A stretch of DNA of 64,000 bases from Paenisporosarcina sp. FSL H8-0542 (GCF_038632915.1 NZ_CP152050.1:1271001-1335000), one strand, 5' to 3'; positions 19,140-27,892 are shown, numbered from the stretch's first letter. Notes: generated from the sequence alone by a model not told the origin. Numbers and translations are program-made.

Positions 19140-19451
19140 TAAAGAAGTGTGCAGGGAGCGTTAAGTTGCTAAAATCGCTCCGAAATCCCGAAAGTTGCTC
19201 CAAAATCGAAGCGAAGCCAATTTATTAATCCAATAATTCCGTCAGAATTAGGAGATAAATGGTTAGTTGCCCCAATCATGGCGGAAGTTGCCCCTATAAA
19301 GCAAAAAGTTGCCCCTATCCAAACAAATCCCTCTCTAAATTTATCCATTTCTATCCATTAAATTCTTTCCTCTCCAGAAGAAACTTTGTTACAATATCAT
19401 CAACAATGAATCACCATTCATAAAATACATAAACCAAAGGAGAAATTCATT
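19140..19451. repeat. Intergenic repeat-like DNA after sdhB
   Basis: No gene is seen. The phrases AGTTGCTCC, AGTTGCCCC and their variants recur at 19161-19320 with spacing of about 20-30 bases, similar to the segment before trxA. The last 70 bases should contain the promoter of the thioesterase gene. Confidence 0.4.
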
Positions 19452-19898
19452 ATGCGTGCATCTTATATCCAAGACCCAGAGCAATGGGTAAGTGGGTTTC
19501 ATTTTTCGGTACCGGTTCAAGTTCGTTTCAGTGAAACGGATATGTATGGACATCTGAACAATACATATAACTTTTCTTATTTCGAGTTTGCGCGAATTGA
19601 ATATCTTAAACAAATCGGCTTGATGAATGATTGGTTGGATCCAAAAGGTAAGACGATTCCGGTTGTTGCCGATTTACAATGCGATTATGTAAAACAAGTA
19701 TTCTTTGATGAAAAGCTTCAGATTCATGTGAAAGCTGATTCGGTGGGTACTTCATCAGTGGATATTCATTACCATGCCACGAATGAAAAAGGGGAAACTG
19801 TTTTCACGGGTAGGGGAACTGTTGTGCAAATAAGCAAGGCAACTGGTAAGGGATCGCCTTGGACAGAAGAAGAAAAATCGTTATTCCTACCCAATTAG
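19452..19898 (+). CDS. Acyl-CoA thioesterase, hotdog fold (YsmA-like)
   Basis: A 148-residue 4-hydroxybenzoyl-CoA thioesterase-type protein. RFSETDMYGHLNNTYNFSYFEFARIEYL (about 25-52) holds the catalytic aspartate region of the hotdog family. It should hydrolyse acyl-CoA; the natural substrate is unknown. AAAGGAG precedes ATG. It lies upstream of gerE, as ysmA does in Bacillus. Confidence 0.88.
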   Translation: MRASYIQDPEQWVSGFHFSVPVQVRFSETDMYGHLNNTYNFSYFEFARIEYLKQIGLMNDWLDPKGKTIPVVADLQCDYVKQVFFDEKLQIHVKADSVGTSSVDIHYHATNEKGETVFTGRGTVVQISKATGKGSPWTEEEKSLFLPN

Positions 19899-19960
19899 CC
19901 GTCACCGCCTTTTATCTTCTGACATACGTTACTAGGAAGAGTGGATAGGAGGGGCGTATT

Positions 19961-20185
19961 TTGTCAGAACGAGCACATCATCGTTCATTATTAACAGGAC
20001 GAGAAAGAGAAATTTTTCAATTGTTAGTGCGTGATTATTCAACGAAAGATATTTCCATTCAACTCAATATCAGTGAGAAAACCGTGAGAAATCACATCTC
20101 GAATACCATCCAAAAGTTGGGCGTATCAGGCAGATCACAAGCGATACTCGAACTTTTACGACTTGGCGAATTAGCACTAGACTGA
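19961..20185 (+). CDS. gerE: Sporulation transcription factor GerE
   Basis: A 74-residue protein that is almost entirely a LuxR-type HTH: LLTGREREIFQLLVRDYSTK and ISEKTVRNHISNTIQKLGVSGRSQA. GerE acts in the mother cell with sigma-K to switch coat genes. TTG 19961 has AGGAGGGG upstream. Its presence marks the host as a spore former. Flanks (ysmA, marR, racE) match Bacillus. Confidence 0.93.
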   Translation: MSERAHHRSLLTGREREIFQLLVRDYSTKDISIQLNISEKTVRNHISNTIQKLGVSGRSQAILELLRLGELALD

Positions 20186-20261
20186 GTATGTCTTGCCAAT
20201 TTCCGCAAAAGACGTCACAATGAATACACAAGTAATCGTATTCAGGGAGTGGATTTAGCAC

Positions 20262-20726
20262 ATGACAGAGCAAATTTCGAGCAATGAACATAACCATAAC
20301 CAGGAGCAAGTAGCTTTTCTGGAAAAAGAACTTCGTTATATATCAGGCATTATCAAACAAAAAGGTCGCCAAATTTTAAGTAACTATACTGTGACGCCAC
20401 CTCAATTTGTTGCGTTGCAATGGTTATTTGAACATGGTGACATGACCATTGGTGATCTTTCGACCAAAATGTATCTGGCATTCAGTACGACAACGGATTT
20501 AGTCGACCGGATGGAAAAGAACCAACTTGTCATGCGTGTTCGTGATGAGCAAGATCGACGTGTCGTTCGCATTCATTTATTAAAAGAAGGCGAGCGCGTG
20601 ATTGAAGAAGTTATTCAAAAACGTCAAGATTATTTGCAAGATATTTTGTCTGATTTTGATGCTGTAGAAGTGCAACAGTTGTCGAGCCTTCTCCAAAGAC
20701 TTCATGTAGAAATGAAAGAGGATTGA
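20262..20726 (+). CDS. MarR-family regulator (YsmB-like)
   Basis: A 154-residue winged-helix protein: VTPPQFVALQWLFEHGDMTI and LSTKMYLAFSTTTDLVDRME, then the DEQDRRVVRIHL wing. Ligand and targets are unknown. CAGGGAGTGG lies upstream of ATG 20262. It sits between gerE and murI, in the position of ysmB, and is probably cotranscribed with murI 10 bases later. Confidence 0.9.
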   Translation: MTEQISSNEHNHNQEQVAFLEKELRYISGIIKQKGRQILSNYTVTPPQFVALQWLFEHGDMTIGDLSTKMYLAFSTTTDLVDRMEKNQLVMRVRDEQDRRVVRIHLLKEGERVIEEVIQKRQDYLQDILSDFDAVEVQQLSSLLQRLHVEMKED

Positions 20727-20736
20727 GGCGAATCTC

Positions 20737-21534
20737 GTGAATACACCAATCGGCGTGATCGATTCAGGTGTTGGCGGCTTAACGGTTGTCAAAGAACTTA
20801 TGCGACGATTGCCCAATGAGCAATTTCTCTACATTGGAGATACAGCGAGATGTCCATATGGACCGCGTTCAGCAACTGAAGTGCGGAAATTCACATGGCA
20901 AATGGCGGAAGCACTGAAAGCGCAATCCATAAAAATGCTCGTTGTCGCGTGTAATACAGCAACAGCGGTCGCACTTGAATCCTTACAAAAATATTGCCCG
21001 TTCCCAGTCGTGGGGGTAATTTTCCCAGGGGCGCGAGCAGCTATAAAAGCAACAAGACGTTCTGAAGTCTGTATATTGGGGACTGTAGGTACTATTCAAA
21101 GTGGTGCTTACGAGAAGGCTTTGAAGGCTTTATCATCTTCCTGTCATACCGTTCCACTTGCTTGCCCGGCATTTGTTCCACTAGTTGAAAGTGGCGAATA
21201 TGAAGGCGAATTTGCGAAGGAATTGGTTGAAAAGACACTCGAACCATTGCAAAAAGAATCATTTGATACGTTAATATTGGGATGTACTCATTACCCTTTA
21301 TTACAGGATCTTATTGAAAAGGCGGTTGGTCCGCATGTGAAGGTTCTTTCATCAGCCGAAGAAACGGCCGATGAAGTGGATGCTATCCTCAACTATTACC
21401 AGAAGCAAAGAGAGCAACCGAGTAAGGTACCGCACATTTTCTATACAACGGGTTCCATACCAATGTTCAGGACCATTATTACGAAATGGCTTGAAATCGA
21501 AAACCCAACAATTCAACAAATATCATTTAAATAA
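20737..21534 (+). CDS. murI: Glutamate racemase
   Basis: A 265-residue racemase supplying D-glutamate for peptidoglycan. Both catalytic cysteines are visible: VVACNTATAVAL (about 69-80) and LGCTHYPLL (about 184-192); the start TPIGVIDSGVGGLTV is typical. GTG start with GAGG upstream. It corresponds to B. subtilis RacE by position. A terminator follows. Confidence 0.96.
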   Translation: MNTPIGVIDSGVGGLTVVKELMRRLPNEQFLYIGDTARCPYGPRSATEVRKFTWQMAEALKAQSIKMLVVACNTATAVALESLQKYCPFPVVGVIFPGARAAIKATRRSEVCILGTVGTIQSGAYEKALKALSSSCHTVPLACPAFVPLVESGEYEGEFAKELVEKTLEPLQKESFDTLILGCTHYPLLQDLIEKAVGPHVKVLSSAEETADEVDAILNYYQKQREQPSKVPHIFYTTGSIPMFRTIITKWLEIENPTIQQISFK

Positions 21535-21572
21535 AACCTGGAATTCCTTGAAAAAGGAATTTCCGGGTTTTG
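21535..21572 (+). terminator. Terminator after murI
   Basis: AAAACC-GGAATTCCTT pairs with AAGGAATT-CC-GGTTTT in a long imperfect stem. Confidence 0.75.
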
Positions 21573-21634
21573 ATTCGTTTAAAGCTTATGTGATACGATA
21601 AGTGCGCGAATGTATACGAGGAGGAAACAAACAC

Positions 21635-22393
21635 ATGAGACAAGATGGACGAAATTCAAAACAACTGAGACCTGTGACGATAGAGACCGATTACTTGGTG
21701 CATCCAGAAGGTTCCGTATTGATAACAGTAGGACAGACGAAAGTAATCTGTACAGCAACCATTGAAGAACGCGTACCGCATTTTTTACGTGGGCAAGGTA
21801 AAGGATGGATTACGGCTGAATATTCAATGCTTCCAAGAGCGACAGGTTCACGAACACAACGTGAAGCGTCGAAAGGTAAGATTGGTGGCCGTACAATGGA
21901 AATACAACGTCTCATTGGACGAGCACTGCGAGCAGTAGTCAATCTGGAAACATTAGGAGAGCGAACGCTGTGGATTGACTGTGATGTGATCCAGGCAGAT
22001 GGCGGCACACGTACTGCTTCGATTACCGGTGCATTTGTTGCGATGACAATGGCTATTGCAAAGCTACAAGATGAAAAACAGCTCCCTGAATTTCCTGTAA
22101 CAGATTTCCTTGCAGCGACGAGCGTAGGAATTGATGGTGAGCTCGGTGCAATTCTTGACCTAAACTACATTGAAGATTCCTCTGCAAATGTCGATATGAA
22201 TATTATCCAGACTGGTTCTGGTCAATTTGTGGAACTTCAAGGTACTGGAGAAGAGGCTACATTTACAAGACAGCAGTTAAATGAATTGCTTGATCTAGGT
22301 GACGAAGGCATTCAGCAGTTGATCGCCATTCAGAAAGATGTGCTTGGGGAAATGGCTCACCGAATCGGCAAAAAGCTAGGTGATTTATCATGA
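21635..22393 (+). CDS. rph: Ribonuclease PH
   Basis: A 252-residue phosphorolytic exonuclease trimming tRNA 3' ends. Typical parts: [51 protein letters not shown] and [22 protein letters not shown] 21635 has GAGGAGG upstream; the earlier frame start at 21602 is rejected. Its stop overlaps the rdgB start by four bases (ATGA), which implies translational coupling. Confidence 0.96.
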   Translation: MRQDGRNSKQLRPVTIETDYLVHPEGSVLITVGQTKVICTATIEERVPHFLRGQGKGWITAEYSMLPRATGSRTQREASKGKIGGRTMEIQRLIGRALRAVVNLETLGERTLWIDCDVIQADGGTRTASITGAFVAMTMAIAKLQDEKQLPEFPVTDFLAATSVGIDGELGAILDLNYIEDSSANVDMNIIQTGSGQFVELQGTGEEATFTRQQLNELLDLGDEGIQQLIAIQKDVLGEMAHRIGKKLGDLS

Positions 22394-22986
22394 AGCAAGT
22401 AATTATTGCAACGAAAAATAAAGGCAAGGCGAAAGACTTCGAAGCGATTTTCAATCCCTATGGTTTTGAAGTTTTGACTCTCCATGATGTAGCGAATGAC
22501 ATGGATATTGAAGAAACAGGCACAACGTTCGAAGAAAATGCCGTTCTTAAAGCTGAGGCCCTTGCTGAACGCTTACAAACTTTCGTGATAGCTGATGACA
22601 GCGGTCTAGCAATTGACGCTTTAAATGGCGCTCCAGGCGTCTATTCTGCACGCTATGCCGGAGAAGAAAAAAGTGATGATGCAAACATGCAAAAAGTTCT
22701 GACTGAACTTAAAGACGTGGTAGACGAAGAACGGACAGCTCGTTTTTGTTGTGCCATTGCGTTGGCAGGTCCTAAAATGGAGACGAAGACTGCTTTCGGA
22801 ACTTGTGAAGGCGTCATTGCCCATGAGAAAATGGGCACAAACGGCTTTGGTTATGATCCGATTTTCTTTGTGCCGACACTTGGCAAAATGATGGCTGAGT
22901 TATTGCCTTCAGAAAAAGCAGCAATTTCCCACCGTGGAAATGCCATCAAAAAAATTGAAGCGGAATTACCCAACTTGTTGAAATAA
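22390..22986 (+). CDS. rdgB: XTP/dITP diphosphatase
   Basis: A 198-residue Ham1/RdgB pyrophosphatase that removes non-canonical purine nucleotides. Visible: [59 protein letters not shown] and [11 protein letters not shown], then KAAISHRG. It overlaps rph by four bases and is followed by the phosphoesterase gene after 12 bases. Corresponds to B. subtilis YsnA. Confidence 0.95.
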   Translation: MKQVIIATKNKGKAKDFEAIFNPYGFEVLTLHDVANDMDIEETGTTFEENAVLKAEALAERLQTFVIADDSGLAIDALNGAPGVYSARYAGEEKSDDANMQKVLTELKDVVDEERTARFCCAIALAGPKMETKTAFGTCEGVIAHEKMGTNGFGYDPIFFVPTLGKMMAELLPSEKAAISHRGNAIKKIEAELPNLLK

Positions 22987-22998
22987 GGTGGCGAGTAC

Positions 22999-23508
22999 AT
23001 GCGTATTTTAGTAATGAGTGATACCCATGAAGAAGTTAATTCGATTGATCAGGTAAGACAACATGTCGGTTCAGTGGATGCAGTATTTCATTGTGGGGAT
23101 AGCGAACTTGATGTAAATCATACATCGCTACAATCTGTTTTTGTCGTCCGAGGAAATTGTGATTGGGATTCCTCATTTCCTGAAGAAGTATTCGCTGAGA
23201 TTAACGGTGTGAAAATATTTATGGCGCATGGTCATTTATTACAAGTGAAATCGACCATGCTGCCGATTAGTTACCGTGCTCAGGAACTTGGAGCTGATGT
23301 GGTTTTGTTCGGACATTCGCATTTATTGGGTACTGAACAGATTGAAGGCACCCTATTTGTAAATCCGGGAAGTTTGGAATTGCCAAGAGGACGCCTTGAA
23401 AAGAGCTATGCAATCATCGAAAAGTCACCAGTTCAGTGGACCATAACATTCTTTTCGAATGAAAATGAAACACTTGAAAAAGTAACATTTAAAATTACTG
23501 AAAAATAA
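22999..23508 (+). CDS. ysnB: YfcE/MJ0936-family metallophosphoesterase (YsnB)
   Basis: A 169-residue calcineurin-like phosphodiesterase. Metal-binding motifs are in order: SDTHEE, FHCGDSE, VRGNCDWD, MAHGH and FGHSHL. Natural substrate unknown. It is the last gene of the rph-rdgB-ysnB unit and directly precedes the tRNA promoter. Confidence 0.92.
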   Translation: MRILVMSDTHEEVNSIDQVRQHVGSVDAVFHCGDSELDVNHTSLQSVFVVRGNCDWDSSFPEEVFAEINGVKIFMAHGHLLQVKSTMLPISYRAQELGADVVLFGHSHLLGTEQIEGTLFVNPGSLELPRGRLEKSYAIIEKSPVQWTITFFSNENETLEKVTFKITEK

Positions 23509-23510
23509 CG

Positions 23511-23539
23511 TTGACTTTTGGCTGAAGCATTTCTATAAT
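23511..23539 (+). promoter_or_regulatory. Promoter of the tRNA-Arg gene
   Basis: TTGACT (23511-23516), a 17-bp spacer and a perfect TATAAT (23534-23539), 40 bases before the tRNA 5' end. Confidence 0.85.
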
Positions 23540-23579
23540 AAATATTGTCTTCATTTCTGAAAAGAACTGAAAATCACAA

Positions 23580-23938
23580 GTCTCAGTAGCTCAGCTGGAT
23601 AGAGCAACGCCCTTCAATTTATTAGGAGCCTTTACAGGGAAAAAAGAACCTGTAGAGTGGACGACACTATATCGGTGAAACCTTAACAGATTATGCTGAT
23701 GGCAATACCGAGGAAACTTACGCTTCGCGAAAGTGAAGAAAAGGCAATCTGAATGATTACATAACGTAATGGTAAGAATGCTAAGAATCGTCTAACGACG
23801 TGAGGTTCCGTAGAGACTACACGTGTCGCACCTGCAATGGTGAAGATATAGTCCAGACTACAAACAATGTTCATTGGTAGCGAAAGCTATAGTGGTAAGC
23901 TAAGGCGTCGGTCGGGGGTTCGAATCCCTCCTGGGACG
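23580..23938 (+). tRNA. tRNA-Arg(UCU), interrupted by a group I intron
   Basis: The 5' exon is 23580-23614 and the 3' exon 23900-23938. Joined, they give a full cloverleaf: acceptor GTCTCAG with CTGGGAC, D-arm TAGCTCAG...GAGCA, anticodon stem ACGCC/GGCGT with loop CTTCTAA (anticodon UCU), T-arm GGGGG-TTCGAAT-CCCTC, discriminator G. CCA is not encoded. Its perfect promoter is upstream. The 3' exon and adjoining intron are repeated at 49203-49323, so this locus is the attachment site for the elements that follow. Confidence 0.93.
23615..23899 (+). ncRNA. Group I self-splicing intron in tRNA-Arg anticodon loop
   Basis: A 285-nt insertion lies between U34 and C35 of the tRNA. The 5' exon ends in U and the intron ends in G, as group I splicing needs. 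Core signs: GAGACTAC (23813-23820) and AAGATATAGTCC (23843-23854), which pair as the P7 strands, and an L8-like hairpin CACC-TGCAAT-GGTG. A short P1 can form between the exon end (CUU plus C) and GGAG at about 23627-23630. It has no ORF. Boundaries are fixed by the cloverleaf and terminal G; the subgroup is not determined. Confidence 0.9.
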
Positions 23939-23940
23939 TA
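23820..23940 (+). repeat. Attachment repeat, left copy (intron 3' part plus tRNA 3' exon)
   Basis: 121 bases identical to 49203-49323. Identity breaks at A/C just before it and T/G just after it. The repeat covers the last 80 nt of the intron, the tRNA 3' exon and two further bases. It defines the left end of the 25-kb element and restores an intact intron-bearing tRNA. Confidence 0.93.
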
Positions 23941-24095
23941 TGTAAGACAGGCGATGAGCCTTGATGTGACTGTCTTTTGACTAACGTAGGGGAACGAACG
24001 GGGAAACGAACTTTGTTGAATATCCCTTATTCTAACCCTACTGAAAAGGTAGACCGAAATTATCTTCTAATCTAATTGATTAGGGGATTTTTTTT

Positions 24096-25067
24096 ATGAC
24101 AAAAAGAACAGGTTTGTTTGATATTAATGTTGACTTTGATGTGAAGCGGTTAATAGAAGGTGATCAAAAATCACAACAAAAAGAAATGACAATTGAAAAA
24201 GCATTAACTACAATCACGAAGCAAATGCAAGTTAGTGGATTTAGAGAAAGAACTATTAAAGACTATAATCTACACATGAATCATCTTTGTAAAATTACGA
24301 ATGTGACCTATCTTCATGAAATTTCGTCTGAAATGATTTATCTTTGGCTTGATTCAATGAAAGTGTCTAATCAGACAAAACTAATTCGCTTAAAATGTTT
24401 AAAAGCAATCCTCTCAAAATGCTTTGACAATGGTTGGGTTAAACAAAGATATTGGAAGACGATCAATATCAAAGTTGATAAAAATGTCAAGAAGGGTGCT
24501 ACGAGCAGCGAAATTCAAGTTTTACTATCTTTGTTAGACTTAAACTCTTTTATCGGTTTACGGGACGCAGTGGCGATTATAACGCTATACAAAACGGGAA
24601 TAAGAATAAACACACTGGGACAACTTGAGGAGCGTCACATTGATTTTGAAAATATGATGTTAAATCTGGACGGTGCAATATTAAAAAACCATAAAATGCT
24701 CCAACTTCCTATAGACAATCAAATGGCTCAATTATTTCGTGTGTTAATCGATCAAAACGAGAAAATAAGAAGAAGATACAGCCAAAGAAACAAATTTGTA
24801 TTCTTATCTCAAAAAGGAACATCTCTAAACACTAAATCAACCAATAACGCTATCTCAAAGCGTTTAAATAAATACAGTAAGGAATATAACCTAGTTAATA
24901 TTAATCCTCATGCTATCAGACGAGGATATGCAAAAGACCTTCTAATTAAAGGGGCAAACCTTGCGTTAATTTCTAAGGCATTAGGTCATTCGAATTTGGC
25001 GGTTACGACTCAATACTTAGACCTAGATGAAGAAGAAGTTCTTACTAATTTACGAACATTCTTGTGA
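24096..25067 (+). CDS. Tyrosine recombinase/integrase of the island
   Basis: A 323-residue phage-type integrase. An N-terminal SAM-like core-binding domain (about 30-140) is followed by the catalytic domain with the residues in order: R in TGIRINTLGQL, HxxR in NPHAIRRGYA, LGHSNLAVTTQYLDL with the nucleophile Y. All catalytic residues are present, so it should be active. It lies 150 bases from the tRNA and points away from it, as tRNA-directed integrases often do. ATG 24096 has TTAGGGG upstream. A second integrase C-terminus follows in frame after the stop. Confidence 0.93.
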   Translation: MTKRTGLFDINVDFDVKRLIEGDQKSQQKEMTIEKALTTITKQMQVSGFRERTIKDYNLHMNHLCKITNVTYLHEISSEMIYLWLDSMKVSNQTKLIRLKCLKAILSKCFDNGWVKQRYWKTINIKVDKNVKKGATSSEIQVLLSLLDLNSFIGLRDAVAIITLYKTGIRINTLGQLEERHIDFENMMLNLDGAILKNHKMLQLPIDNQMAQLFRVLIDQNEKIRRRYSQRNKFVFLSQKGTSLNTKSTNNAISKRLNKYSKEYNLVNINPHAIRRGYAKDLLIKGANLALISKALGHSNLAVTTQYLDLDEEEVLTNLRTFL

Positions 25068-25166
25068 GGCGATAGCAACATAAGAATACTTCAAAAAATA
25101 CTTGGTTACAAAAGTATTAATACTACACTTAAGAACGCACATGTATTGCAAGCGCAACACGGTTAG
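25068..25166 (+). pseudogene. C-terminal remnant of a second tyrosine recombinase
   Basis: In the same frame directly after the integrase TGA, translation gives GDSNIRILQKILGYKSINT followed by TLKNAHVLQAQHG and a stop. This is the usual end of a phage integrase (LGHxxxxTTxxYxHV), but the histidine is Y and the nucleophile tyrosine is N. It has no start. It may be a leftover from an older integrase replaced by the present one. Confidence 0.6.
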
Positions 25167-25232
25167 TAAATCCACTAAAGAATTAGAAATATCGAGCTGT
25201 AAGCGGTTCTCCAATTTAAAGGAGATACAGAG

Positions 25233-25282
25233 GAGGGGGAGAACTATTCCAAAGTTTGAGTGATTCTCTCCCTCTATTTGTT
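25233..25282 (+). terminator. Terminator after the integrase region
   Basis: GAGGGGGAGAA (25233-25243) pairs with TTCTCTCCCTC (25264-25274) with one G-U, then TATTTGTT. Confidence 0.65.
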
Positions 25283-25748
25283 AATTTGTAATAAAACTGC
25301 TCCATGAATGTGACAGGCATCTCATAAATTTCCATGTCAAATGCTACTTGCTCTACCTTAGAAGCTGCAATAGATTTCCTTTTCAGTACCTAGCCCCCTT
25401 GACTTATGGCTGCTATCTTTGTTTGGTGTCCAGGGGGCTGCGCCTTAATCGACCTAAACACGGAGTGGAAATCCCGACAGAGACCAATATTTACTTCTCT
25501 ACTACTATCACAAATACCTACTTTACTTGTATTTGCAATCCTCATCTCGAAGCACTCCTATTTTTACGCCATTATTACCTGTAACAGGATACTGAGTGGC
25601 ATGAGCAGCTTGTATTGAATATTTATCGGCTGGAAATACGAATAACCGAGATGTACAAATATTTCATTTTAACCAATTTCACATACGGTGGTTATTTGTT
25701 GCAGGACTTACGATCTTCCTGGGCGAATGTTATAAATGGAGGTGGAAA
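25283..25748. other. Non-coding stretch with a long hairpin
   Basis: No convincing gene; the open frames here lack ribosome sites. AGCCCCCTTGAC (25392-25403) pairs with GTCCAGGGGGCT (25428-25439), 11 of 12 positions, around a 24-nt loop. It is not followed by T. It could be an RNA structure or a recombination site. Confidence 0.4.
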
Positions 25749-26393
25749 ATGTTAAAAAATTGGACAAATCGTGATTGGTTATGGTTACTAGGAGTATTGA
25801 TAAGTATAATAATTTTATTGATAGCATCAATATTTGCTAAAAGTAAAAATATAGAACTGAACTTCAGTATTGTATCAAGTGCAGTATCAATAGCATTGGC
25901 TTTGGTAGCAATATTTATAGCTTTAAGTCAATCCAGAGAAAATCAAGAACTTTCAACAAGTTTGAAGGTAACGATGTCTATTATGAATGAAAAATTAAAC
26001 AGTGTGGATGAAAAAGTAAATAAAATTGATCCAGATATCCTCGTTAAGGTATATAAACAAAAAATTGATGATGTGATTACTGAGGTCGGTAAAAGTATTA
26101 AAAGTAGAGATAGTATTAGTCCTGAAGAAATTGAGGAAAAGTACCGAGATGAGTTAAATTTAGCAGAAATAGAATTCGAAGAAATATTAAAAGAGATGAA
26201 TAGTAACAAAAAGGTTCCGCAAACAACCCATTATATGATAGGTGATAAAGTGGTACATAAAAAATGGGGGATTGGTGAAGTAGTTAAAGTTGATGGGAAG
26301 GGTGATAACACAGAAATAACTGTGAGATTTTCCGAAACTAATGGCATAAAGAGATTACTTGCTAAATACGCACCACTAATAAAATTAGACTAG
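25749..26393 (+). CDS. Membrane-anchored protein with PcrA-type C-terminal Tudor domain
   Basis: A 214-residue protein with two membrane helices (about 9-29 and 37-60), a charged coiled coil (about 62-150) and a C-terminal domain: GDKVVHKKWGIGEVVKVDG, then GIKRLLAKYAPLIKL. That last domain closely resembles the C-terminal Tudor-like domain of the UvrD/PcrA helicases, which in PcrA contacts RNA polymerase. No helicase part is present. The start ATG follows ATGGAGGTGG, and a terminator follows the stop. It could tether or sequester RNA polymerase at the membrane, or act as a decoy; this is inference. Confidence 0.75.
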   Translation: MLKNWTNRDWLWLLGVLISIIILLIASIFAKSKNIELNFSIVSSAVSIALALVAIFIALSQSRENQELSTSLKVTMSIMNEKLNSVDEKVNKIDPDILVKVYKQKIDDVITEVGKSIKSRDSISPEEIEEKYRDELNLAEIEFEEILKEMNSNKKVPQTTHYMIGDKVVHKKWGIGEVVKVDGKGDNTEITVRFSETNGIKRLLAKYAPLIKLD

Positions 26394-26425
26394 AGCATCT
26401 CATTTGAGATGCTTTTTTATTTTTC
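26394..26425 (+). terminator. Terminator after the membrane-Tudor gene
   Basis: AGCATCTCA-TT-TGAGATGCT hairpin followed by TTTTTATTTTT. Confidence 0.85.
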
Positions 26426-26494
26426 ATATGTCGGAATATGACTTACGAAATCATTACAAAATGATTATCCAATTGAGTATAGTAATACTTAGAG

Positions 26495-26764
26495 GTGATA
26501 GGAATAATTTCAAATGTAGTAATGGGAAAGTACAAAATTCAAACAGTATGGTCAAGCTTGAAAAAGGAAGAAAGCATTGCAATAGGCTATATTCGTGCAT
26601 ATTTAGGTGAATGTAGTGATGGAAAGTGGGTAGTGGTAATCACTGATTCAACTTGGGAGGAATCAGAAGTTCTAGTAGTGAACAATAGAGTTACTGCAAC
26701 AAAACGGATACGGGATCGAGGGTTCTGGACAAGGATGCGTAAGATTTTTCCGAGAAAACAATAA
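26495..26764 (+). CDS. Hypothetical small protein, uncertain start
   Basis: An 89-residue frame from GTG 26495, not recognised. From ATG 26522 it would be 80 residues: MGKYKIQTVWSSLKKEES and onward, ending basic (RDRGFWTRMRKIFPRKQ). The only ribosome-site-like sequence, AGAGGTGATAGG (26491-26502), overlaps the GTG and is about 20 bases from the ATG, so an ATA or ATT start close by is also possible. The body looks like an OB- or Sm-like beta protein, but this is a guess. Confidence 0.5.
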   Translation: MIGIISNVVMGKYKIQTVWSSLKKEESIAIGYIRAYLGECSDGKWVVVITDSTWEESEVLVVNNRVTATKRIRDRGFWTRMRKIFPRKQ

Positions 26765-26931
26765 TCAAGAATGAGATAGACTTAAGAGCCTACCTAATTC
26801 AATCGTTTGGGAAGTTTAAGTATATTTTTAATCAATAGATTCATTCATTGGGTGATTACATTGAAAACAGTTTCCAGCGTAAGCTCATTGGAGATTGTTC
26901 GAGTATCTGAAGCCTCATTGTCAGGGAATGA

Positions 26932-27008
26932 AGTGTCTCATTTAAGACACTCCTTACCATGACCACTGGAACAGAGTGTCTGAAATGAGACACTTAGTGG
27001 TACCGTAA
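26932..27008. repeat. Pair of related palindromes in opposite orientation
   Basis: AGTGTCT-CATTTA-AGACACT (26932-26951) and AGTGTCT-GAAATG-AGACACT (26975-26994) are the same element in opposite orientations (the loops CATTT/AAATG are complementary). An outer pair TTACCATGACCACT and AGTGGTACCGTAA surrounds the second. The segment 26765-27222 holds no gene otherwise. Possibilities are recombinase or partition sites, or the end of a lost insertion element. Confidence 0.5.
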
Positions 27009-27222
27009 TAAGACATACTAAAGGGAATAATAGAGACGAATAATTAATAAGATACAGATATAAGCCTCCCTCGAAATCGGGGAATTCTCAAATTTTCTGA
27101 CGTAGGTAGCACGAGAGTTTGAACTTAGAAAGTTCAAAGTTCACTGCAACCACAAAGACGAAAATTATCACAGGTGAGGGTTAGAGAATTTACATTGTTA
27201 GTACAAAAGGGAGATATGTGAA

Positions 27223-27741
27223 TTGTTAGAACCAGAGAAGGATATCGGGAAAATATTAAAGGAATCAATTTTTAAAAAACCATATTCAGAAGAAAAAGTT
27301 AGGGCGATATTATTATCGATTGGATACGAAAGTATTGAAGTAGATGATATTGGCAATGTTAAAAGATTTAGAATGATAATCAAGAATAAAATGCCAGTTC
27401 TACAATATGAAAGAACTCTGTTTGTTAAATTGGATAAAGATGTAAAAGTGAGAGACTTTGAGTTTGCTTATCAAAGAAAAGACGAACCAGAAAATATAGT
27501 CACTAATGTAATGATTGCAATTGTCTTCTTAGCGGTAATAGGACTTGTAATATGGTTTGTAGGCGGCTTCTTTATCGACGTTATTCAAGATCTGTTAGAC
27601 AGTATGGATTACGACAGTGATGGCTCTGATTTCATAAGTGATACTGACGATAAGGACTTCGATGGCGATGTGGACTTTGATGATGTAGAGAAAAATCTGA
27701 ATGATAGCCTTGAAGAGGATCTGAATGATGGTGACGATTAA
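27223..27741 (+). CDS. Hypothetical membrane protein with acidic Asp-rich tail
   Basis: A 172-residue protein from TTG 27223 with AAAGGGAGAT upstream. The cytosol-like N-terminus (1-95) is charged; one membrane helix lies at about 100-125 (VMIAIVFLAVIGLVIWFVGG); the tail from 130 is strongly acidic, with repeated DxD patterns such as SDTDDKDFDGDVDFDD, reminiscent of calcium-binding or dockerin-like repeats. No family is recognised. It stands alone, with a terminator 150 bases downstream. Confidence 0.6.
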   Translation: MLEPEKDIGKILKESIFKKPYSEEKVRAILLSIGYESIEVDDIGNVKRFRMIIKNKMPVLQYERTLFVKLDKDVKVRDFEFAYQRKDEPENIVTNVMIAIVFLAVIGLVIWFVGGFFIDVIQDLLDSMDYDSDGSDFISDTDDKDFDGDVDFDDVEKNLNDSLEEDLNDGDD

Positions 27742-27892
27742 TTAAATTCATTACGTAGTGCAAGTAAGATGGATTTTAATTGTGCAGTTAACCCAAGGTG
27801 AGCATATCTCCGGAAATTATTATGAAGAAAAGCTTTCCCAGCATCGGAAAAGATTGTAGTTGAAATTTATTCATGTAATTGGAATATGGAAA

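Noticed and set aside
25348-25618. Two overlapping small open frames of 70-78 codons
   Set aside because: They cross the long GC-rich hairpin, lack ribosome sites and have biased, unprotein-like composition.
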